A program made the translations under genes and the position numbers. The notes beneath the pieces were generated by a model. It saw only the letters and a list, made by a program, of their open reading frames with translations, was not told the origin of the DNA and searched no databases. From positions 2,971,001 to 3,035,000 of the forward strand of contig NZ_CP009571.1 of NCBI RefSeq assembly GCF_000764535.1: DNA of 64,000 bases, read 5' to 3'. The first letter of the stretch is position 1, and every line of letters begins with the position of its first letter. Origin of the DNA: Sphingomonas taxi. GTDB lineage: Bacteria > Pseudomonadota > Alphaproteobacteria > Sphingomonadales > Sphingomonadaceae. Positions 1 to 8,896 of the stretch are shown one piece after another.

Positions 1-2007
1 CTCCGCCGTTTCCCAGTCGCCGCCGCCGGTGAGCGTCGCCGAGGTGACGAGCGCGCCATGTGCCGGCTTCAGCACGATCTCGGCGAACGGCCGCGTCGGG
101 TCGAGCCAGTGGCGGTGCAGGCCGATATCATATTCGCGCCCCTCAACCCGGTCGACCGCGAGCCAGTCGACATGCGCCGGATCGACCGGGCCGCCGACGC
201 GCGCGAGCAGCGACAGCCACGCCGCCACCGTCTCGGCGCGCCAGCCGATCGAGGCGATCGCCCCCTCGACGCGCGCGCGCGCCGGCGCATCCATCCAGTC
301 GGGCGCCTCGGCGAGCACCGCCTCCAGCCGCCGGCCCAGCGTCACCAGCGGCCGCACCAGCGCATCGAGCGCCGCCGCGGCGGGCGCCGCCGCCTCGATC
401 AGCTCGGGGGTCGGCTCGGCGAGTTCGGTCTCCAGCCCGTACCCGGCGTCGCCCGGCTGTTCGGCGCGCGCATAGGTCAGGCCGCGCACCGCGGCGAGCA
501 GATGCTCGATCGGCCCGAACGGCGCGCCTTCGTTGATCCGCCCCAGCCAGCCGTCGCTGGCGAGATGCCGCGACGCCTCGATCGCGTCCTGGATCGCGAT
601 CCCGCCCTGTTCGTCGTAACTGGCGACGTCGGACAGCCGCGCCTGAAGCCCACGCCGCCGGCCGCGCCCGCCGCTCTCCGGCCCGAGGATCCAGCGCCTG
701 AGCTCGATCGTCTCCTGTCCGGTCAGCGCGGTGGCGAACATCGAATCCGCCGCCTCGAACAGATGATGGCCCTCGTCGAAGACGTAGCGCGTCGGCCGCG
801 TCGTCGTCTCGCGACCGCGCGCCGCATTGACCATCACCAGCGCATGATTGGCGATCACCACGTCCGCCTCCGCCGAAGCGCGCGCGGCGCGCTCGATGAA
901 GCACTTCCGGTAATGCGGGCAGCCGGCATAGACGCATTCGCCGCGCCGGTCGGTCAGCGCGGTCGGGCCGTTGCGCCGGAACAGCGTCGGCAGCCAGCCG
1001 GGCAGGTCGCCGCCGACCATGTCGCCATCCGCGCTATATGCCGCCCAGCGCGCCACCAGTTGCGCGAGGATCGCCGCGCGGCCGGCGAAGCCGCCTTGCA
1101 ACGCATCCTCTAGATTGAGCAGGCACAGATAGTTCTCGCGGCCCTTGCGCGTCACCACCTTCTGCCGGCGCAAGGCAGGATCGGGGAACAGCCGCTCGGT
1201 CTCCTTCGACAATTGCCGTTGCAGCGCCTTGGTATAGGTGCTGATCCACACCGCGCCGCCGGCCCGCTCCGCCCACAGCGAGGCGGGCGCGAGATAGCCC
1301 AAGGTCTTGCCGATCCCCGTCCCCGCCTCGGCGAGCACCAGATTGGGTGCGTCGCGCATCGCGCGCGGGGCGAAGGCATCGGTCGCCGCCGCAGCGAAGG
1401 CGCGCTGGCCGAGCCGCTCCTCGGCGCCATGGCCGGTGAGGTCGGCGAGCCGCGCCTCGGCGTCGGCGGGCGGGATCGCGACGGTCAACGGTGCCGGCCG
1501 CGGCGCCTGTTCCTCCCATTCGGGCAAGGTGGAGAACAGCCAGCGCTCGTTGACCTGCGGCTTGGCGAGCAGCGGTGCGAGCGCGGGTCCCCACGGCCAG
1601 CGCAACCGGGTCAGCGACTGCGCCGCGGTCCACGCGCCCTCGCGTTCGGGCCAGTCGCCCTGCGTCACCGCGAGCAGCGCCGCCGCCGCCTCGCGCAGGA
1701 AGGCGGCGACGCCCTCGTCGGTGTCGGGCGGCGACAGATCGACCGCGCGCGCCAGCCCCCTGGGCGTCGGCACCGCGAACCGCGCCGGATAAAGAAAGGC
1801 GAACAGTTCGAGCAGGTCGAGCCCCGACAATTCGGGATAGCCGAGCCTTTGCCCGACGAGCGGCGCGTTGAGCAGGATCACCGGCGTGTCGGCGGCGATG
1901 CGGATCGCCTCGCCGCGCCCGATCGGCCGCGTCCCCTCCGCGGTGGCGATCCAGATGCCGCCATGGCTGGCGTGAAGGGCGGGATAGGGGATCACCCGTG
2001 CCGCCAT
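1..2007 (-). CDS. DinG/XPD-family ATP-dependent DNA helicase (3' end beyond window)
   Basis: Superfamily 2 helicase of the DinG/XPD type, expected to unwind DNA or R-loops during repair. The first 669 residues are visible; the reading frame runs off the left edge. The translation shows a Walker A motif (AEAGTGIGKT, about residue 224), four cysteines spaced like the Fe-S cluster of this family (one in YLCLLN near residue 292, then CVYAGCPHYRKC near 356), a DEAH-type box (DEGHHLF, near 409) and the VTSATL helicase motif near 652. An N-terminal part of about 200 residues precedes the helicase core. The ATG at 2007 is the chosen start; it is followed by AARVIPYPALHASHGG. The exact subfamily (DinG versus YoaA) cannot be decided here. 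Confidence 0.9.
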   Translation of the reverse strand, partial: MAARVIPYPALHASHGGIWIATAEGTRPIGRGEAIRIAADTPVILLNAPLVGQRLGYPELSGLDLLELFAFLYPARFAVPTPRGLARAVDLSPPDTDEGVAAFLREAAAALLAVTQGDWPEREGAWTAAQSLTRLRWPWGPALAPLLAKPQVNERWLFSTLPEWEEQAPRPAPLTVAIPPADAEARLADLTGHGAEERLGQRAFAAAATDAFAPRAMRDAPNLVLAEAGTGIGKTLGYLAPASLWAERAGGAVWISTYTKALQRQLSKETERLFPDPALRRQKVVTRKGRENYLCLLNLEDALQGGFAGRAAILAQLVARWAAYSADGDMVGGDLPGWLPTLFRRNGPTALTDRRGECVYAGCPHYRKCFIERAARASAEADVVIANHALVMVNAARGRETTTRPTRYVFDEGHHLFEAADSMFATALTGQETIELRRWILGPESGGRGRRRGLQARLSDVASYDEQGGIAIQDAIEASRHLASDGWLGRINEGAPFGPIEHLLAAVRGLTYARAEQPGDAGYGLETELAEPTPELIEAAAPAAAALDALVRPLVTLGRRLEAVLAEAPDWMDAPARARVEGAIASIGWRAETVAAWLSLLARVGGPVDPAHVDWLAVDRVEGREYDIGLHRHWLDPTRPFAEIVLKPAHGALVTSATLTGGGDWETAE

Positions 2008-2103
2008 AGCCCGCCGGAACAGAATGGCAACCGGACCCGGGTGCAACTCGGCGGCGCATCGCACGTTCGGCACGGGTCATCCGCCTGATAAGGATCAGTC
2101 TTT

Positions 2104-2412
2104 ATGCGTACTCTGCTGTTCGCGCTCGGCGCCGTCTCGCTCGCCCTCCCCGCCAGCATCGCGCTGCCGGTCAGCAAGGCCGAGGCGCGCCATCATTACC
2201 GCAATTCGCACGAGCGCGGCTATCGTCACGTCAAGCGCTGCCGCCATTCGAGCGGCACCACCGGCCTCGTCGCGGGCGGCGTCGGCGGCGCCTTGCTCGG
2301 CAATTCGGTGCTCGGCCATGGTGCGCTCGGCACCGTCGGCGGCGCCGTCGGTGGCGCGTTCGCCGGCCGCGCGATCGACCGCACGATCACCGCGAAGGAC
2401 CGCTGCCGCTAA
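2104..2412 (+). CDS. Exported glycine-zipper protein, function unknown
   Basis: A 102-residue protein with a Sec-type signal sequence (MRTLLFALGAVSLALPASIA) ending near residue 27. A His/Arg-rich stretch (RHHYRNSHERGYRHVKRCRH) follows, then a glycine-zipper segment (GLVAGGVGGALLGNSVLGHG, then GTVGGAVGGAFAGRAID) of the kind found in 2TM glycine-zipper and YMGG outer-membrane-associated proteins. It is divergent from the helicase gene, with about 96 bases between the starts, and lies 57 bases before lysS. The cell location is probably periplasm or outer membrane by analogy; no enzymatic function can be assigned. Confidence 0.75.
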   Translation: MRTLLFALGAVSLALPASIALPVSKAEARHHYRNSHERGYRHVKRCRHSSGTTGLVAGGVGGALLGNSVLGHGALGTVGGAVGGAFAGRAIDRTITAKDRCR

Positions 2413-2469
2413 GTCCCGCTGTCAAGAGAGTTGCCGTGAGCGCGCGGGGTGCTTAGTCCCGCGCGCACC

Positions 2470-4050
2470 ATGACCGATATCGACCTGCGATCCGCCGCCC
2501 TCGACTCCAAGGCCTGGCCCTATGAGGAGGCGCGCAAGCTCCTCAAGCGCTATCCCGACGGCAAGGCGGATGGCAGTCCGATCCTGTTCGAAACCGGCTA
2601 CGGCCCGTCGGGCCTGCCGCATATCGGCACGTTCAACGAAGTGTTGCGCACGACGATGGTGCGCAACGCCTTCCACGCGCTCTCCGACCAGCCGACGCGG
2701 CTGATCGCGTTCAGCGATGATATGGACGGCCTGCGCAAGGTCCCCGACAACGTCCCCAACGGCGACATGCTGCGCGAGCATCTCGGCAAGCCGCTGACGC
2801 GCATCCCCGATCCGTTCGGCAAGTTCGACAGTTTCGCCGCGCACAACAATGCGATGCTGCGCCAGTTCCTCGACCGCTTCGGCTTCGATTACGACTTCGC
2901 CTCGTCCACCGACTATTACGAGGGCGGCCGCTTCGACGATGCCATCAAGGGCGTGCTGCGCCACTATCGGGGCATCCTCGACGTCATGCTGCCGACGCTG
3001 CGCGCCGAGCGCCGCGAGACCTATTCGCCGGTGCTGCCGGTCAGCCCGACCACCGGCATCGTGCTGCAGGTGCCGGTCGAGGTGGTCGACCCGCAAGCCG
3101 GCACGATCGCCTTCACCGACGAGAGCGGCGAACGCGTCGTCCAGTCGGCGCTCGGTGGTCTTGCGAAGCTGCAATGGAAGGTCGACTGGGCGATGCGGTG
3201 GGTCGCGCTCGGCGTCGATTACGAGATGGCGGGCAAGGACCTGATCGATTCGGTGACGCAAAGCTCCAAGATCGCGCGCGTGCTCGGCGGCCGTCCGCCC
3301 GAGGGCTTCAACTACGAGATGTTCCTCGACGAAAAGGGCGAGAAGATCTCCAAGTCGAAGGGCAACGGCCTCAGCCTCGACCAGTGGCTGACCTATGGCC
3401 CCGAGGAGAGCCTCGCCTTCTTCGCCTATCGCGAGCCCAAGAAGGCCAAGGCGCTGCATTTCGGCGTCATCCCGCGCGCGGTAGACGATTATTGGCAGTT
3501 CCGCGGCAATTACCCGACGCAAGAGGTCGCGCAGCGGCTCGGCAATCCGGTGCATCATATCCACGACGGCAAGGTGCCGACCGCGACGCTGCCGGTCACC
3601 TTCGGCCTGCTGCTCAACCTCGTCGGCGTGATGGGCGAGGCGAGCAAGGAGCAGGTCTGGGGCTATCTGCGCAACTACGTCCCCGACGCGACGCCGGAGC
3701 GCGATCCCGAACTCGACCGCCTGATCGGCTATGCGCTGGCCTATGCCCGCGATTTCGTTGCGCCGACGCTCAAGCGCCGTGCGCCGGAGGGCGTCGAGGT
3801 CGCGGCGCTGCGTCGGCTCGACGCCGATCTCGCCGCCTTGCCCGCCGAGGCGAGCGCCGAGGATATCCAGAACGTCGTCTACGAGATCGGCAAGACCGCC
3901 GGCTTCGACACGCTGCGCGACTGGTTCAAGGCGCTCTACGAGACGCTGCTGGGGTCCGAACAGGGCCCGCGGATGGGCAGCTTCATCGCGCTGTACGGCA
4001 TCGCCAACAGCCGCACGCTGATCGCCGAGGCACTGGCGAAAGCCTCTTAA
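2470..4050 (+). CDS. lysS: Lysyl-tRNA synthetase, class I
   Basis: Charges tRNA-Lys with lysine. At 526 residues it is the class I (archaeal-type) LysRS, common in alphaproteobacteria, rather than the class II enzyme. The HIGH-type motif is GLPHIGT at about residue 48, and the KMSKS-type loop reads KISKSKGNG at about 292. The ATG at 2470 ([16 protein letters not shown]) is preferred over a GTG seven codons upstream because the homologous N-terminus begins here. The gene stands alone on the plus strand. A short GC stem (GGGCCG/CGGCCC, 4068-4086) follows the stop but has no T-run, so termination there is uncertain. Confidence 0.95.
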   Translation: MTDIDLRSAALDSKAWPYEEARKLLKRYPDGKADGSPILFETGYGPSGLPHIGTFNEVLRTTMVRNAFHALSDQPTRLIAFSDDMDGLRKVPDNVPNGDMLREHLGKPLTRIPDPFGKFDSFAAHNNAMLRQFLDRFGFDYDFASSTDYYEGGRFDDAIKGVLRHYRGILDVMLPTLRAERRETYSPVLPVSPTTGIVLQVPVEVVDPQAGTIAFTDESGERVVQSALGGLAKLQWKVDWAMRWVALGVDYEMAGKDLIDSVTQSSKIARVLGGRPPEGFNYEMFLDEKGEKISKSKGNGLSLDQWLTYGPEESLAFFAYREPKKAKALHFGVIPRAVDDYWQFRGNYPTQEVAQRLGNPVHHIHDGKVPTATLPVTFGLLLNLVGVMGEASKEQVWGYLRNYVPDATPERDPELDRLIGYALAYARDFVAPTLKRRAPEGVEVAALRRLDADLAALPAEASAEDIQNVVYEIGKTAGFDTLRDWFKALYETLLGSEQGPRMGSFIALYGIANSRTLIAEALAKAS

Positions 4051-4200
4051 TTCCTCCCCTGCCAAGAGGGCCGGGTTGAACGGCCCCCGGCAATCCAACC
4101 TTGCACTCCCGCTACGCGAGGGAAGATTTCCTCACGGAACCACCCCCGCCCGCCGGCCGTTGATTTGCTGCAACGCAGCAACGGCGGCTAAAAGATCCAC

Positions 4201-5409
4201 ATGACCCTACGCCAAACCGCCGAGGCCCATCCGGGCCTCGTCCATCTCGCGCTCGCCGTCGGCGGCTTCGCGATCGGTACGACCGAATTCGCGGCGATGA
4301 GCCTTGAACCCGATCTCGCGCGCGGGCTCGGCATCGATGCGCCGACCGTCGGTCACGTCATCAGCGCCTATGCGCTCGGCGTCGTCGTCGGCGCGCCGAC
4401 GATCGCGGTGCTCTCAGCGAAGATGTCGCGACGCACGCTGCTGATCGGGCTGATGGCCTTGTTCGCGATCGGCAATTGCCTGTCCGCCCTCGCGCCGAGC
4501 TATGGCTGGATGCTCGTCTTCCGCTTCCTCGCCGGCCTGCCGCACGGCGCCTATTTCGGCATCGCCTCGCTCGTCGCCGCGTCGCTGGTGCCCGCCGACC
4601 GGCGGACGCAGGCGGTCGGAAGGGTCATGCTCGGCCTCACCGTCGCGACCATCGTCGGCGTGCCCTTCGCCACCTTGCTCGGCCAGATCGCCAGCTGGCG
4701 CTGGGTGTTCGGGCTGGTCGCGCTGCTCGCGCTCACCACCGCCGGCCTCGTCGCGTTGCTCGCGCCGGTCGACGCGCCCGATCGCGATGCCAGCCCGTTG
4801 CACGAACTCACCGCGCTGCGCCGCCCGCAGGTGTGGCTGACGCTCGGCATCGGTGCGATCGGCTTCGGCGGCATGTTCGCGGTCTACACCTATCTCGCCG
4901 CGACATTGGTCGAGGTCACCGGCCTCACGCCGCGCAGCGTGCCGCTGATGCTCGCCGTGTTCGGCACCGGCATGACGCTCGGCAACCTCGTCGTGCCGCG
5001 CTTCGCCGACCGCGCGCTGATGCCGACCGCAGGCGTGCTGCTGCTCTGGTCGGCGGCGGCGCTGTTGCTCTACCCGCTCGCCGCCGGCAACGTCTGGACG
5101 ATGACGCTCGACGTCTTCGCGATCGGCCTCGGCGGCGCGCTCGGCGCGGTCCTGCAGACGCGGCTGATGGACGTCGCCGGCGACGCACAGTCGCTCGCCG
5201 CCGCGCTCAACCATTCGGCGTTCAACACCGCCAATGCGATCGGACCATGGCTCGGCGGCCTCGCCATCGCCGCCGGCTTCGGCTGGACCTCGACCGGCAT
5301 CGTCGGGTGCGGGCTGGCGCTCGGCGGCCTGGCGATCTGGGGAATCGCGCTCATCGTCGAGCGCGGCCTGCCGGCGTTCGCGATCGGGCGGCGTCATGCC
5401 CGCCAGTGA
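4201..5409 (+). CDS. MFS transporter, DHA1 (AraJ-like) family
   Basis: Major facilitator superfamily inner-membrane exporter of 402 residues with about 12 hydrophobic segments. The GTTEFAAMSLEPDLARGLGI stretch in TM1 and the GRVMLG and RWVFG loops resemble the DHA1 AraJ/YdhP drug and sugar efflux group. The substrate cannot be predicted. The ATG at 4201 begins the only long frame after a 150-base gap. The stop overlaps the start of the next MFS gene by 14 bases, so the two transporters are probably cotranscribed and translationally linked. Confidence 0.85.
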   Translation: MTLRQTAEAHPGLVHLALAVGGFAIGTTEFAAMSLEPDLARGLGIDAPTVGHVISAYALGVVVGAPTIAVLSAKMSRRTLLIGLMALFAIGNCLSALAPSYGWMLVFRFLAGLPHGAYFGIASLVAASLVPADRRTQAVGRVMLGLTVATIVGVPFATLLGQIASWRWVFGLVALLALTTAGLVALLAPVDAPDRDASPLHELTALRRPQVWLTLGIGAIGFGGMFAVYTYLAATLVEVTGLTPRSVPLMLAVFGTGMTLGNLVVPRFADRALMPTAGVLLLWSAAALLLYPLAAGNVWTMTLDVFAIGLGGALGAVLQTRLMDVAGDAQSLAAALNHSAFNTANAIGPWLGGLAIAAGFGWTSTGIVGCGLALGGLAIWGIALIVERGLPAFAIGRRHARQ

Positions 5410-6625
5410 CCCGCGGCTGGCGAAGGGGACGCCCGCCTACCGGCGGCTGACCCTCGCCATGCTGTTCGCCGGCTTCTCGACCTTCTCGCTGCTCTATTCG
5501 GTGCAGCCGCTGCTGCCGCTGTTCGCCGCCGATTATCACCTCAGCGCCGAAGCGGCGTCGCTGGCGGTGTCGCTCGCCACCGGGCCGCTGGCGATCGGCA
5601 TCCTGTTCGCCGGCATCCTCTCCGATCGCGTCGGGCGGCGACCGTTGATGGTCGCCGCGATGTTCGCCGCCGGCGCGCTGACCCTCGCCGCCGCGCTGGT
5701 GCCGGGCTGGACGACGTTGCTCGCGCTGCGGCTGCTCACCGGCGTCGCGCTCGCCGGCGTGCCTGCGGTGGCGATGGCCTATGTCGCCGAAGAGGTCGAC
5801 GTCGCCTCGGTCGGTGCGGCGATGGGCCTCTACATCGGTGGCAGCGCGATCGGCGGCATGGGCGGGCGCCTCGTCGCCAGCCTCGTCGCCGATGTCGCCG
5901 ACTGGCGCTGGGCGCTGGGCAGCGTCGGCCTCGCCGGCCTCGTCATGGCCGAGGCGTTCCGCCGCCTCGCGCCGCCGTCGCACGGCTTCGTCGCCGGCGC
6001 CGGCGGCAGTCCGCTCGCCGGTGCCGCGGCGCTGTTCCGCGACCGCGCATTGCCGCTGCTCTATGCCGAGGCGTTTCTGCTGATGGGCGTCTTCGTCACC
6101 ATCTACAATTACGCCGGCTTCCGCCTGCTCGCCCCGCCCTACGGGCTCAGCCAGGCGGCGGTCGGAGGCGTCTTCCTCCTCTATATCCTCGGCTCGGCGA
6201 GTTCGGCGCTGTTCGGTGCCTTCGCCGGCACCGTCGGGCGGCGGCGCGTCTTCTGGTTGCCGATCGTGCTGCTGATCGCCGGCGTCGCCGCGACCGAGGC
6301 GCGCGCACTGGTACTCGTCATCCTCGGCATCGCCCTCGTCACGATCGGCTTCTTCGGCGCGCATTCGATCGCGAGCGCCTGGGTCGGCCGCCGCGCGCAG
6401 GCCAACCGCGGCCAAGGCGCCGCTTTCTACCTGTTCTTCTATTATCTGGGGTCAAGCGTGCTCGGCTCGGCCGGCGGCTTCGCCTGGACGCACGCCGGCT
6501 GGACGGGCGTCGCGCTCTTCTGCCTCGCGCTCGGCGGCCTCGCGCTGCTGCTCGGCGTCGTGCTGGCGCGCATCCCGCCGCTGCCCGACCCCGAAATACG
6601 CCAGCCTGCCGCGGTCGAGCCGTGA
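5396..6625 (+). CDS. MFS transporter, DHA1 (YnfM-like) family
   Basis: Second MFS permease of 409 residues with about 12 membrane spans. The first span ends in LYSVQPLLPLFAADY, typical of the YnfM-type (NimT) branch, and the MFS loop motif reads GILSDRVGRRPLM. The ATG at 5396 (MPASDPRLAKGTPAYRRL) lies inside the end of the preceding MFS gene; the long open extension upstream is only the antisense-like shadow frame of that gene. Two different DHA1 exporters in tandem suggest related efflux roles, but no substrate can be named. Confidence 0.85.
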   Translation: MPASDPRLAKGTPAYRRLTLAMLFAGFSTFSLLYSVQPLLPLFAADYHLSAEAASLAVSLATGPLAIGILFAGILSDRVGRRPLMVAAMFAAGALTLAAALVPGWTTLLALRLLTGVALAGVPAVAMAYVAEEVDVASVGAAMGLYIGGSAIGGMGGRLVASLVADVADWRWALGSVGLAGLVMAEAFRRLAPPSHGFVAGAGGSPLAGAAALFRDRALPLLYAEAFLLMGVFVTIYNYAGFRLLAPPYGLSQAAVGGVFLLYILGSASSALFGAFAGTVGRRRVFWLPIVLLIAGVAATEARALVLVILGIALVTIGFFGAHSIASAWVGRRAQANRGQGAAFYLFFYYLGSSVLGSAGGFAWTHAGWTGVALFCLALGGLALLLGVVLARIPPLPDPEIRQPAAVEP

Positions 6626-6666
6626 ACCGATGAGTCGTTCTTGGCGACGGGATAGCTTTTCTTCGT

Positions 6667-6688
6667 ATTCCCACTAAGCCGATGGGAT
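6667..6688. promoter_or_regulatory. Candidate operator upstream of cysE
   Basis: An imperfect inverted repeat, ATTCCCA (6667-6673) and TGGGAT (6683-6688), separated by nine bases, sits about 30 bases before the Shine-Dalgarno of the small ORF that precedes cysE. Its position between two transcription units and its symmetry suggest a repressor or activator site for sulfur/cysteine control. The binding protein is not identified; this is inference from layout only. Confidence 0.35.
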
Positions 6689-6714
6689 ATCTTCCACGCT
6701 GGAGGTATCGGACG

Positions 6715-6762
6715 ATGACGACGCTGTATTCCGCCGATCGACCGCGCAAGGTGCGCCGGTGA
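6715..6762 (+). CDS. Possible 15-codon leader ORF coupled to cysE
   Basis: A short reading frame (MTTLYSADRPRKVRR, then TGA) begins 9 bases after a good Shine-Dalgarno sequence (GGAGG, 6701-6705). Its stop overlaps the GTG start of cysE as GTGA. It contains no Cys codon but is basic at its end, with four Arg codons plus Lys among its last seven residues. The ribosome-binding site serves this ORF better than the cysE start, so cysE may be translated by reinitiation. Alternatively it is just the decayed or spurious 5' end of the same region. Confidence 0.4.
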   Translation: MTTLYSADRPRKVRR

Positions 6763-7727
6763 CGGCCGCTGCCGCCCCGCTGCCGTCGCGCACCCCCGGC
6801 GCCACGCTCGGCGAGGCGGTCGATGCGTTGCGCGCCGCCCGCGCCGATTGGCGCACGCGGCAGACCCCGGCCCGCGCCGCCGCCGCCTTCCCCTCGCGCG
6901 GCGCGATCGAGCGTATCGTCCTGCTCTTCGCCGAGGCGCTCTATCCCCGCCGCCTCGGCCTGCAACAGATCGCACCGGCGGACGAGGACCGGTTCGTCGC
7001 CGCCAAGCTCGGCAGCGCGTTCACCGAACTGGAGCGCGAGATCGGCCATGAGCTCGGCTATTGGCAGGCGGAGGCGCGCACCGCCTTCGATCCCGACCAG
7101 GCCGCGACGATCGTCCGCCTGTTCGCCGACACGCTCGGCGACATCCGCCGGCTGATCGACAGCGATGTCGAGGCCGCCTTCCTCGGCGACCCCGCCGCGG
7201 GCAGCACCGACGAGATCCTCGTCTGCTATCCCGGCGCGATCGCCAGCCTGCACCATCGCATCGCGCATCAATTGTACGACCTCGGCGCGCCAATCGTCGC
7301 GCGGCTGATCTCCGAACTCGCCAACGAACGCACCGGGATCGACATCCATCCGGGCGCGCGGATCGGCGAACGCTTCTTCATCGATCACGGCACCGGCGTC
7401 GTGATCGGCGAAACCGCGATCGTCGGCAACGGCGTGCGCCTCTACCAGCATGTCACGCTCGGTGCGCGCAGTCCGCTCGGCGCCGCGCGGCGCGGTCCGC
7501 GCGAACGCTATGCCCGCCATCCGATCGTCGGCGACGATGTCGTCATCTATGCGGGGGCGACGATCCTCGGCCGGGTGACGATCGGCGCGGGCGCGACGAT
7601 CGGCGGCAACGTCTGGCTGCTCGACGACGTGCCGCCCGGCGGCGTGGTGGTGCAGCCCGAAGCGAAGTTGCTCGCGCCCTCCGCCGGCCATGCATTGCGC
7701 GACACGCTCGTCGCGGCGGTGGTGTGA
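6759..7727 (+). CDS. cysE: Serine O-acetyltransferase
   Basis: Makes O-acetylserine from serine and acetyl-CoA, the first step of cysteine synthesis. The 322-residue protein resembles the long EpsC/SrpH-type enzymes: an alpha-helical N-terminal domain (about 1-190) followed by the left-handed beta-helix. The catalytic region reads GIDIHPGARIGERFFIDHGT and GVVIGETAIVGNGVRLYQHV (from about residue 195), and a second hexapeptide block (VTIGAGATIGGNVWLLDDVP) comes near 270. The start is GTG 6759, overlapping the small ORF upstream. The next gene starts within the stop (TGATG), so the two are coupled. Confidence 0.88.
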   Translation: MTAAAAPLPSRTPGATLGEAVDALRAARADWRTRQTPARAAAAFPSRGAIERIVLLFAEALYPRRLGLQQIAPADEDRFVAAKLGSAFTELEREIGHELGYWQAEARTAFDPDQAATIVRLFADTLGDIRRLIDSDVEAAFLGDPAAGSTDEILVCYPGAIASLHHRIAHQLYDLGAPIVARLISELANERTGIDIHPGARIGERFFIDHGTGVVIGETAIVGNGVRLYQHVTLGARSPLGAARRGPRERYARHPIVGDDVVIYAGATILGRVTIGAGATIGGNVWLLDDVPPGGVVVQPEAKLLAPSAGHALRDTLVAAVV

Positions 7728-8506
7728 TGGGACGCCGCGCCGATCCCGAACGACGCCCGATCATCGGCGTGCTCTGCTGCAACGAGATGGCGGAGCGCCC
7801 GGTACAGGCCGTCGCCAGTCGCTTCGTCGCGCCGCTCACCCGCCTCGCCGGTGCGACGGTGCTGCTCGTCCCCGCCCTGCCCGACGCCACCGATGTCGCG
7901 ACGCTCACCGCGGTGCTCGACGGGCTGCTGCTGACCGGATCGCGCTCGCATGTCGCGCCGTGGCGCTATGGCGCGCGGCCGCTGCCCGACGACCAGATCG
8001 TCGATGAGGATCGCGACGAGGTCGCGCTGGCGCTCGCCGGCGGGATGATCGAGGCGGGCAAGCCGGTGTTCGGCATCTGCCGCGGCCTGCAGGAGATCAA
8101 CGTCCTGTTCGGCGGCAGCCTGTGCGCCGCCGCCGACGCCGGCCGCCATCATCGCGGCGCCTGGTCGGGCGATTACGATTCGCTGTTCCACCACGGCCAC
8201 GACGTCGAACTGTGCGCGCGCGGCCGGTTGGCCGACGCCACCGGCGTGCAGCGGGTGCGGGTCAATTCGGTCCACCAGCAAGGCATCGACCGTCTCGGCA
8301 GCGGCCTGACGGTGGAGGCGATCGCGGCGGACGACGGGCTGATCGAAGCCGTCTCGGCGCGGCCGTGCGGGGCCGACGTGCTCGGCGTCCAATGGCATCC
8401 CGAATGGGATACGGCGAACTCTCCTGCGAGCCGCGCCTTCTTTTCCCTGATCGGCGCCGGCCTGCGCGGCGGCACCGACCCAGTTTCAACACGGAGGACT
8501 GAATGA
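7727..8506 (+). CDS. Class I glutamine amidotransferase-like hydrolase (peptidase C26, PuuD-like)
   Basis: A 259-residue protein of the gamma-glutamyl-gamma-aminobutyrate hydrolase/PuuD group. It has the nucleophile elbow GICRGLQE with Cys near residue 117, and the catalytic His in GVQWHPEWD near 223, followed by acidic residues. Family members hydrolyse gamma-glutamyl amides, for example in putrescine breakdown; no other polyamine genes are nearby, so the substrate remains open. The ATG at 7727 overlaps the cysE stop, and its own stop overlaps the next start as ATGA, giving a three-gene coupled unit. Confidence 0.85.
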   Translation: MGRRADPERRPIIGVLCCNEMAERPVQAVASRFVAPLTRLAGATVLLVPALPDATDVATLTAVLDGLLLTGSRSHVAPWRYGARPLPDDQIVDEDRDEVALALAGGMIEAGKPVFGICRGLQEINVLFGGSLCAAADAGRHHRGAWSGDYDSLFHHGHDVELCARGRLADATGVQRVRVNSVHQQGIDRLGSGLTVEAIAADDGLIEAVSARPCGADVLGVQWHPEWDTANSPASRAFFSLIGAGLRGGTDPVSTRRTE

Positions 8507-8739
8507 AGATCACGATCCTGGCTCCGGCGCTTGCGCTCGCTGCCCTGAGCCTCGCCGCCTGCGGCCCCAAGACCGACGCCGGCAACAATGCCGCCGCCAC
8601 CGACACGCTGACCCTCAACGAGGAAGGCGACGCCGGCTTGAGCAACAGCGGCGACTTCGCCACCGGTAACGACATCACGCTCGCCAATGACGCGGCCGCC
8701 GACAATGCGCTCGCGCCGGCCGCGGGCAACGCACTCTAG
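8503..8739 (+). CDS. Small lipoprotein, function unknown
   Basis: A 78-residue protein with a lipoprotein signal peptide: a hydrophobic stretch and a lipobox LSLAAC, Cys near residue 20. The mature part is acidic and rich in Ala, Asn and Asp, with low complexity (for example NDAAADNALAPAAGNAL). It is likely a membrane-anchored periplasmic lipoprotein. It overlaps the preceding hydrolase gene by four bases (ATGA) and is followed by a strong terminator, so it closes the cysE transcription unit. No known domain was recognised. Confidence 0.7.
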   Translation: MKITILAPALALAALSLAACGPKTDAGNNAAATDTLTLNEEGDAGLSNSGDFATGNDITLANDAAADNALAPAAGNAL

Positions 8740-8786
8740 ACTTTCGGTTCGACGAACACGCCAGGTCAGCTCCCTAGGCGTAGACT

Positions 8787-8821
8787 GCGGCTCGACATTG
8801 CTGGTGTCGGGCCGCTTTTTT
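8787..8821 (+). terminator. Rho-independent terminator of the cysE unit
   Basis: An 11-base stem (GCGGCTCGACA, 8787-8797, with TGTCGGGCCGC, 8805-8815; one G-U pair on the RNA) with a 7-base loop is followed directly by six T residues (8816-8821). It lies 47 bases after the lipoprotein stop. Confidence 0.85.
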
Positions 8822-8896
8822 GCGTGCGACGCCGCTCCGTATCACGGTCGGGCGCATCGCAGCGGCGAGCAGCCTTCGCTGCCCGCCGCCTTGGCC

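Noticed and set aside
2422..4098. A 558-codon minus-strand frame
   Set aside because: Antisense to lysS; the class I LysRS motifs on the plus strand are unambiguous.
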